Position numbers and translations under genes: made by a program. Below the pieces are notes generated by a model. The model saw only the letters and a list, made by a program, of their open reading frames with translations. It was not told the origin of the DNA and searched no databases. From JAWPMT01 sp965601475 (lineage in GTDB: Bacteria; Bacteroidota; Bacteroidia; Cytophagales; Cyclobacteriaceae), in NCBI GenBank assembly GCA_965601475.1, contig OZ271832.1:5456001-5520000 (forward strand): a stretch of 64,000 bases of DNA. Reading direction: 5' to 3'. Of the stretch, positions 61,045-64,000 are shown piece after piece (position 1 is the first letter of the stretch; every line of letters starts with the position of its first letter).

Positions 61045-63659
61045 AAAACGATCCTAAGCCTCCTCAGCTCTTGCGGTCATTCTTCATTTGGTGGAGCGGG
61101 AGAGCAGAACTTGAGGACCTGCTCGGAGACATCGACGAATACTATTTGCTCGATCTGAAGTCGAAAAGCAAACTCAGTGCTCAATGGCGTTACCACAAAC
61201 AGGTATTTTCACTACTTTTTTCTTACGCCTTGCGGAAGCGCCGAAGTGCTGCCGCCTATTCTTATTATTTCCAAACTCATACTTTCACCATGTGGATCAA
61301 CTACTTCAAAATCGCAAGTCGCAACTTCTCAAAACACAAATTATTCACCCTCATCAACATGCTAGGCCTCGCGATGGGCATGTCCATTTGCCTGCTGGCA
61401 CTTGGCGTTTCTGTGGCGATCTACAAATCGGATGAATTTCATAAAAACAAGCGTCGTACCTATCAAGTCAATACCTATGTGGCTACTGAGAGCGAGGATA
61501 GGACTTTCGGCTCCACTTTCGGGGGATTAGGCGCCCAGATGTTGCGTGACTATCCTTTCATAGAAGAGGTGGTGAACATCAATAATGACTTTAGGCCTGA
61601 ATTCGAGCACCGCGGAAACCTCATGCCCTACAGGGGTTATTATGCTGGTGCAGCCTTTTTTCAAATCTTCGACTTCCAGCTCATTCAGGGCGATCCCGCC
61701 ACGGCGCTTTCACAGCCCTTTAGTTTGGTCCTGACGCAGTCGGTAGCTGAGGTGCTTTTCAGGGATAAGGACCCTGTTGGCGAGATCTTGAAGACCGACC
61801 ATGGAGATTACACGGTGACTGGTGTAATGGAGGATTTGAAACAGACGCACTTTTTCTTCGATGTACTAACTTCTTATGCTACTCTTGAGCACTTGCAGTC
61901 CCTTAACGAAGAACTCCTATGGCGGGACCATATGGAAACCTATACCTATTTATTATTACAGGAGGGTACCGATCCATCTACATTAGCATCTGCTTTGACG
62001 CAGGTGAGTACCTATGCCGAGTCTTTTCACCCGGGCAAAACAATCTCCCTGTCGGCCGTTAGACTCGACAAAGCTGTACCTCGCTGGAATATCAGCAATG
62101 CCATTGGGATAGGGTGGGACCAACCATCGATGATATTCTTCATGGCCATTGGTCTGCTTATCCTTCTCCCGGCTATCTTCAACTATACGAACCTGTCGAT
62201 TGCGCATGCCTTGAAAAGAGCCAAGGAGATCGGGATTCGAAAAGTGGTCGGAGCTGAAAATGGCCAAATAAAAACGCAATTCATTGTAGAGACCTTGCTG
62301 GTCACAATGTTCTCGCTAATCGGCGCAACTTTGATTTTCATACCCCTTCGGAGCGAATTCCTCGACATGGTCCGTGCCGCCAAAGTGCTGGATATTTCAA
62401 TGGGTATTGAGTTGGTTTTGGCATTCGTATTTTTTGCAGTTATTGTTGGCTTGTTTGCAGGAGTAGCTCCCGCGTTGTTTTTCTCAAGAATGAATCCGCT
62501 TCACACCCTCAAGGGAGGTGTCTCCGGTGGTTTGGGGAAAGTTTCTGGCATGAAAAAGGGATTGTTCGTTTTTCAGTTTTTCCTATCACTGGTGTTTATC
62601 ATCGGTGTCGCGGCCATTGCAAAGCAATATGCATATGCGTTCAACAATAATCATGGCTTCGACTCGGACAATGTACTGGTTGTACCTTTCAATAAGGTAG
62701 AAAAACAGGTCGCTCTGCATGAACTTGCAACGCATCCCGATGTCAAGTCCATTACTACCGCTTCCAATCTTCCGGGCGTACGGTTACCCCGGAGGGTGAT
62801 GGCTACATCCAACGACCTGGACACCTTACAGGTGCAACAGGTCTTTATGGGTGACGATTTTGTGGAAAATTTTAGGCTGAAGTTACATTGGGGTGAAATT
62901 GGCTCTTCTGCCAGCTCGACAAGAAATGAGGAATCTGTACTCGTCAATCAGCAGTTTTTGCGGTCCATGTCGGTATTCAACATCCAAAAAGACACGCTTG
63001 GTTTCACCCTTGAAGATGGAACACATTGCCGCATCGTGGGGATTCTGGATGATTTTTTCTTTGAGCCCCTCAGCGAGCACCTCAAGCCAATTATTTTCCG
63101 GTATTCACTGGAAGAAAGCGAATATGCGCTACTTACCATCAACTCGCAGAATGTTACAGCGACGCTGGTGGCATTAGAGGAGATATGGGAAGGTGTTGAC
63201 AAAGAGGCCCTCTTCGAATCCTCCTTCTTAGATGATGAAATTGAGGATGCCTATTACTTTCTGATGGCTCAGATGAGAATATTTAGCTACCTAAGTGCAT
63301 TTGCCATTACCATATCGTTGTTGGGCCTGTTGGGCATGGTGACGTACACGACTGAGAATCGTACCAAGGAAATTGCTATCCGCAAAATAATGGGAGCTAG
63401 TACGCCCACGTTACACTATCTGCTTACACGGGATTTCCTTAAGTTGATCGCCATCTCGTCGTTGATCGCGATTCCATTTTCATACCTTTTCTATGATCGC
63501 CTATTTCTCTTCTTCGTTATTCCGAACGGCACTGGTTTGGGTATCCTGGAAATCGTGGGAGGAGTGGTTTTCCTGTTCAGTGTCGGTTTTTTGTCCATTT
63601 TCTTTCAGACCTCCAAGGTCACACAACAGAACCCTGCCACCAACCTCAGGTACGAATAG
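61041..63659 (+). CDS. FtsX/MacB-type ABC permease with PadR-linked prefix domain
   Basis: 872 residues from the ATG at 61041 (MKNDPKPPQLL); an earlier in-frame start at 61011 would overlap the padR gene more deeply and is less likely. The prefix (GRAELEDLLGDIDEYYLLDL) is followed by the first helix near residue 110, two periplasmic domains and two FtsX bundles carrying KEIGIRKVVGAE and KEIAIRKIMGAS. Same module as 3125-6090 but on the plus strand. Substrate unknown; no ATPase nearby. Confidence 0.93.
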   Translation: MKNDPKPPQLLRSFFIWWSGRAELEDLLGDIDEYYLLDLKSKSKLSAQWRYHKQVFSLLFSYALRKRRSAAAYSYYFQTHTFTMWINYFKIASRNFSKHKLFTLINMLGLAMGMSICLLALGVSVAIYKSDEFHKNKRRTYQVNTYVATESEDRTFGSTFGGLGAQMLRDYPFIEEVVNINNDFRPEFEHRGNLMPYRGYYAGAAFFQIFDFQLIQGDPATALSQPFSLVLTQSVAEVLFRDKDPVGEILKTDHGDYTVTGVMEDLKQTHFFFDVLTSYATLEHLQSLNEELLWRDHMETYTYLLLQEGTDPSTLASALTQVSTYAESFHPGKTISLSAVRLDKAVPRWNISNAIGIGWDQPSMIFFMAIGLLILLPAIFNYTNLSIAHALKRAKEIGIRKVVGAENGQIKTQFIVETLLVTMFSLIGATLIFIPLRSEFLDMVRAAKVLDISMGIELVLAFVFFAVIVGLFAGVAPALFFSRMNPLHTLKGGVSGGLGKVSGMKKGLFVFQFFLSLVFIIGVAAIAKQYAYAFNNNHGFDSDNVLVVPFNKVEKQVALHELATHPDVKSITTASNLPGVRLPRRVMATSNDLDTLQVQQVFMGDDFVENFRLKLHWGEIGSSASSTRNEESVLVNQQFLRSMSVFNIQKDTLGFTLEDGTHCRIVGILDDFFFEPLSEHLKPIIFRYSLEESEYALLTINSQNVTATLVALEEIWEGVDKEALFESSFLDDEIEDAYYFLMAQMRIFSYLSAFAITISLLGLLGMVTYTTENRTKEIAIRKIMGASTPTLHYLLTRDFLKLIAISSLIAIPFSYLFYDRLFLFFVIPNGTGLGILEIVGGVVFLFSVGFLSIFFQTSKVTQQNPATNLRYE

Positions 63660-63672
63660 GGTATAAGATATC

Positions 63673-63698
63673 AGCGGCATCCCTTGGTGGATGCCGCT
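63673..63698 (+). terminator. Hairpin after the permease gene, probable terminator
   Basis: AGCGGCATCC at 63673-63682 and GGATGCCGCT at 63689-63698, perfect ten-base stem with a six-base loop, followed by ACTTTCG. The T run is short, so efficiency is uncertain. Confidence 0.65.
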
Positions 63699-63870
63699 AC
63701 TTTCGTGGTCATCGCAGGATCGAAAGCTCAGGTAAACTGGTGCAAACCTCCTTGATAAAATAATTAAAAACGTTGTTTACTAGGAGGAATGATACGTTCA
63801 CTCAATGGGTCAGTCCAGACCAACCGGTAGTTGCTAATTTGGATTCACATCAATTAAAAACTATCGTCTT

Positions 63871-64000
63871 ATGAAACACAGAACCAACTATTTCATGGCA
63901 CTGGCCCTGGTCTTGATTTTGGGATCATGCCAACCAGAGGCCGAAGTGCTCATGGAGGAAGAAACACTTCCTCAGTTCACCATGCAAGCCAATCCTGGTA
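63871..64000 (+). CDS. Lipoprotein, 3' end cut by window edge
   Basis: The ATG at 63871 opens a frame to the window end (43 complete codons). The signal peptide with lipobox ILGSC gives Cys20, followed by an acidic region (EAEVLMEEETLP). Too little remains to name a family. The acidic stretch directly after the Cys fits a Bacteroidota lipoprotein. Confidence 0.7.
   Translation, partial: MKHRTNYFMALALVLILGSCQPEAEVLMEEETLPQFTMQANPG

Noticed and set aside
1..64000. CRISPR arrays, insertion sequences, integrases, tRNA or rRNA genes
   Set aside because: Looked for and not seen on either strand; no transposase-like frame or regularly spaced repeat array is present.

Overview
The window looks like chromosome from a member of the Bacteroidota, most likely a free-living, Cytophagales-type bacterium. 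The signs are a TTTG-N19-TAnnTTTG-like promoter, many lipoproteins with a short Ser-Cys or Ala-Cys lipobox, a TonB receptor with a carboxypeptidase-regulatory N-terminus, AraC regulators with membrane-embedded N-termini, a propeller/Y_Y_Y sensor kinase, and large MacB/FtsX-type permeases coupled to PadR repressors. No rRNA, tRNA, CRISPR array, insertion sequence or prophage was seen.

Layout. 1-6.2 kb: two large FtsX-type permeases, the second behind a PadR regulator whose promoter carries a perfect 23-bp tandem repeat. 6.2-24.5 kb: housekeeping and accessory genes (DUF2306-like and VanZ membrane proteins, DMT transporter, NmrA-like reductase, serine hydrolase, NAPE-PLD-like hydrolase, class III cyclase, flavin monooxygenase, TlpA-like thioredoxin, CPBP protease, three AraC regulators, an ABC exporter, an ArsR-cupin pair, a PhyH oxygenase and a GNAT).

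24.5-33.3 kb is the most coherent system: a nitrous oxide reduction island. An Rrf2 [Fe-S] regulator is followed by a cytochrome c lipoprotein, a fasciclin-domain lipoprotein, a Sec-type (clade II) nosZ that is itself predicted to be a lipoprotein, a Met/His-bearing membrane protein, nosL, a second NosL-like domain fused to a predicted outer-membrane beta-barrel, then nosD, nosF and nosY. A near-identical operator lies in front of both the regulator and the cytochrome gene. The NosL-barrel fusion is the best candidate for something undescribed.

33.4-41.2 kb: an EF-G paralogue lacking the catalytic His, small lipoproteins, an Old Yellow Enzyme, a duplicated SnoaL-like protein and an orphan PadR-type permease. 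41.4-50.3 kb: a TolB-like/TPR membrane protein, a TonB receptor with a coupled 29-residue membrane microprotein, its AraC regulator, an AraC-TPR regulator and an ankyrin lipoprotein. 50.3-60.4 kb: acyltransferase, a broken DinB gene, a LytS/LytR two-component pair, an ECF sigma factor coupled to a secreted ABM-like protein, and a propeller histidine kinase with a stand-alone receiver. 60.4-64 kb: a second PadR-permease pair and the start of a lipoprotein gene cut by the window edge.

All calls rest on reading the sequence and recalled family knowledge; no database search was run.
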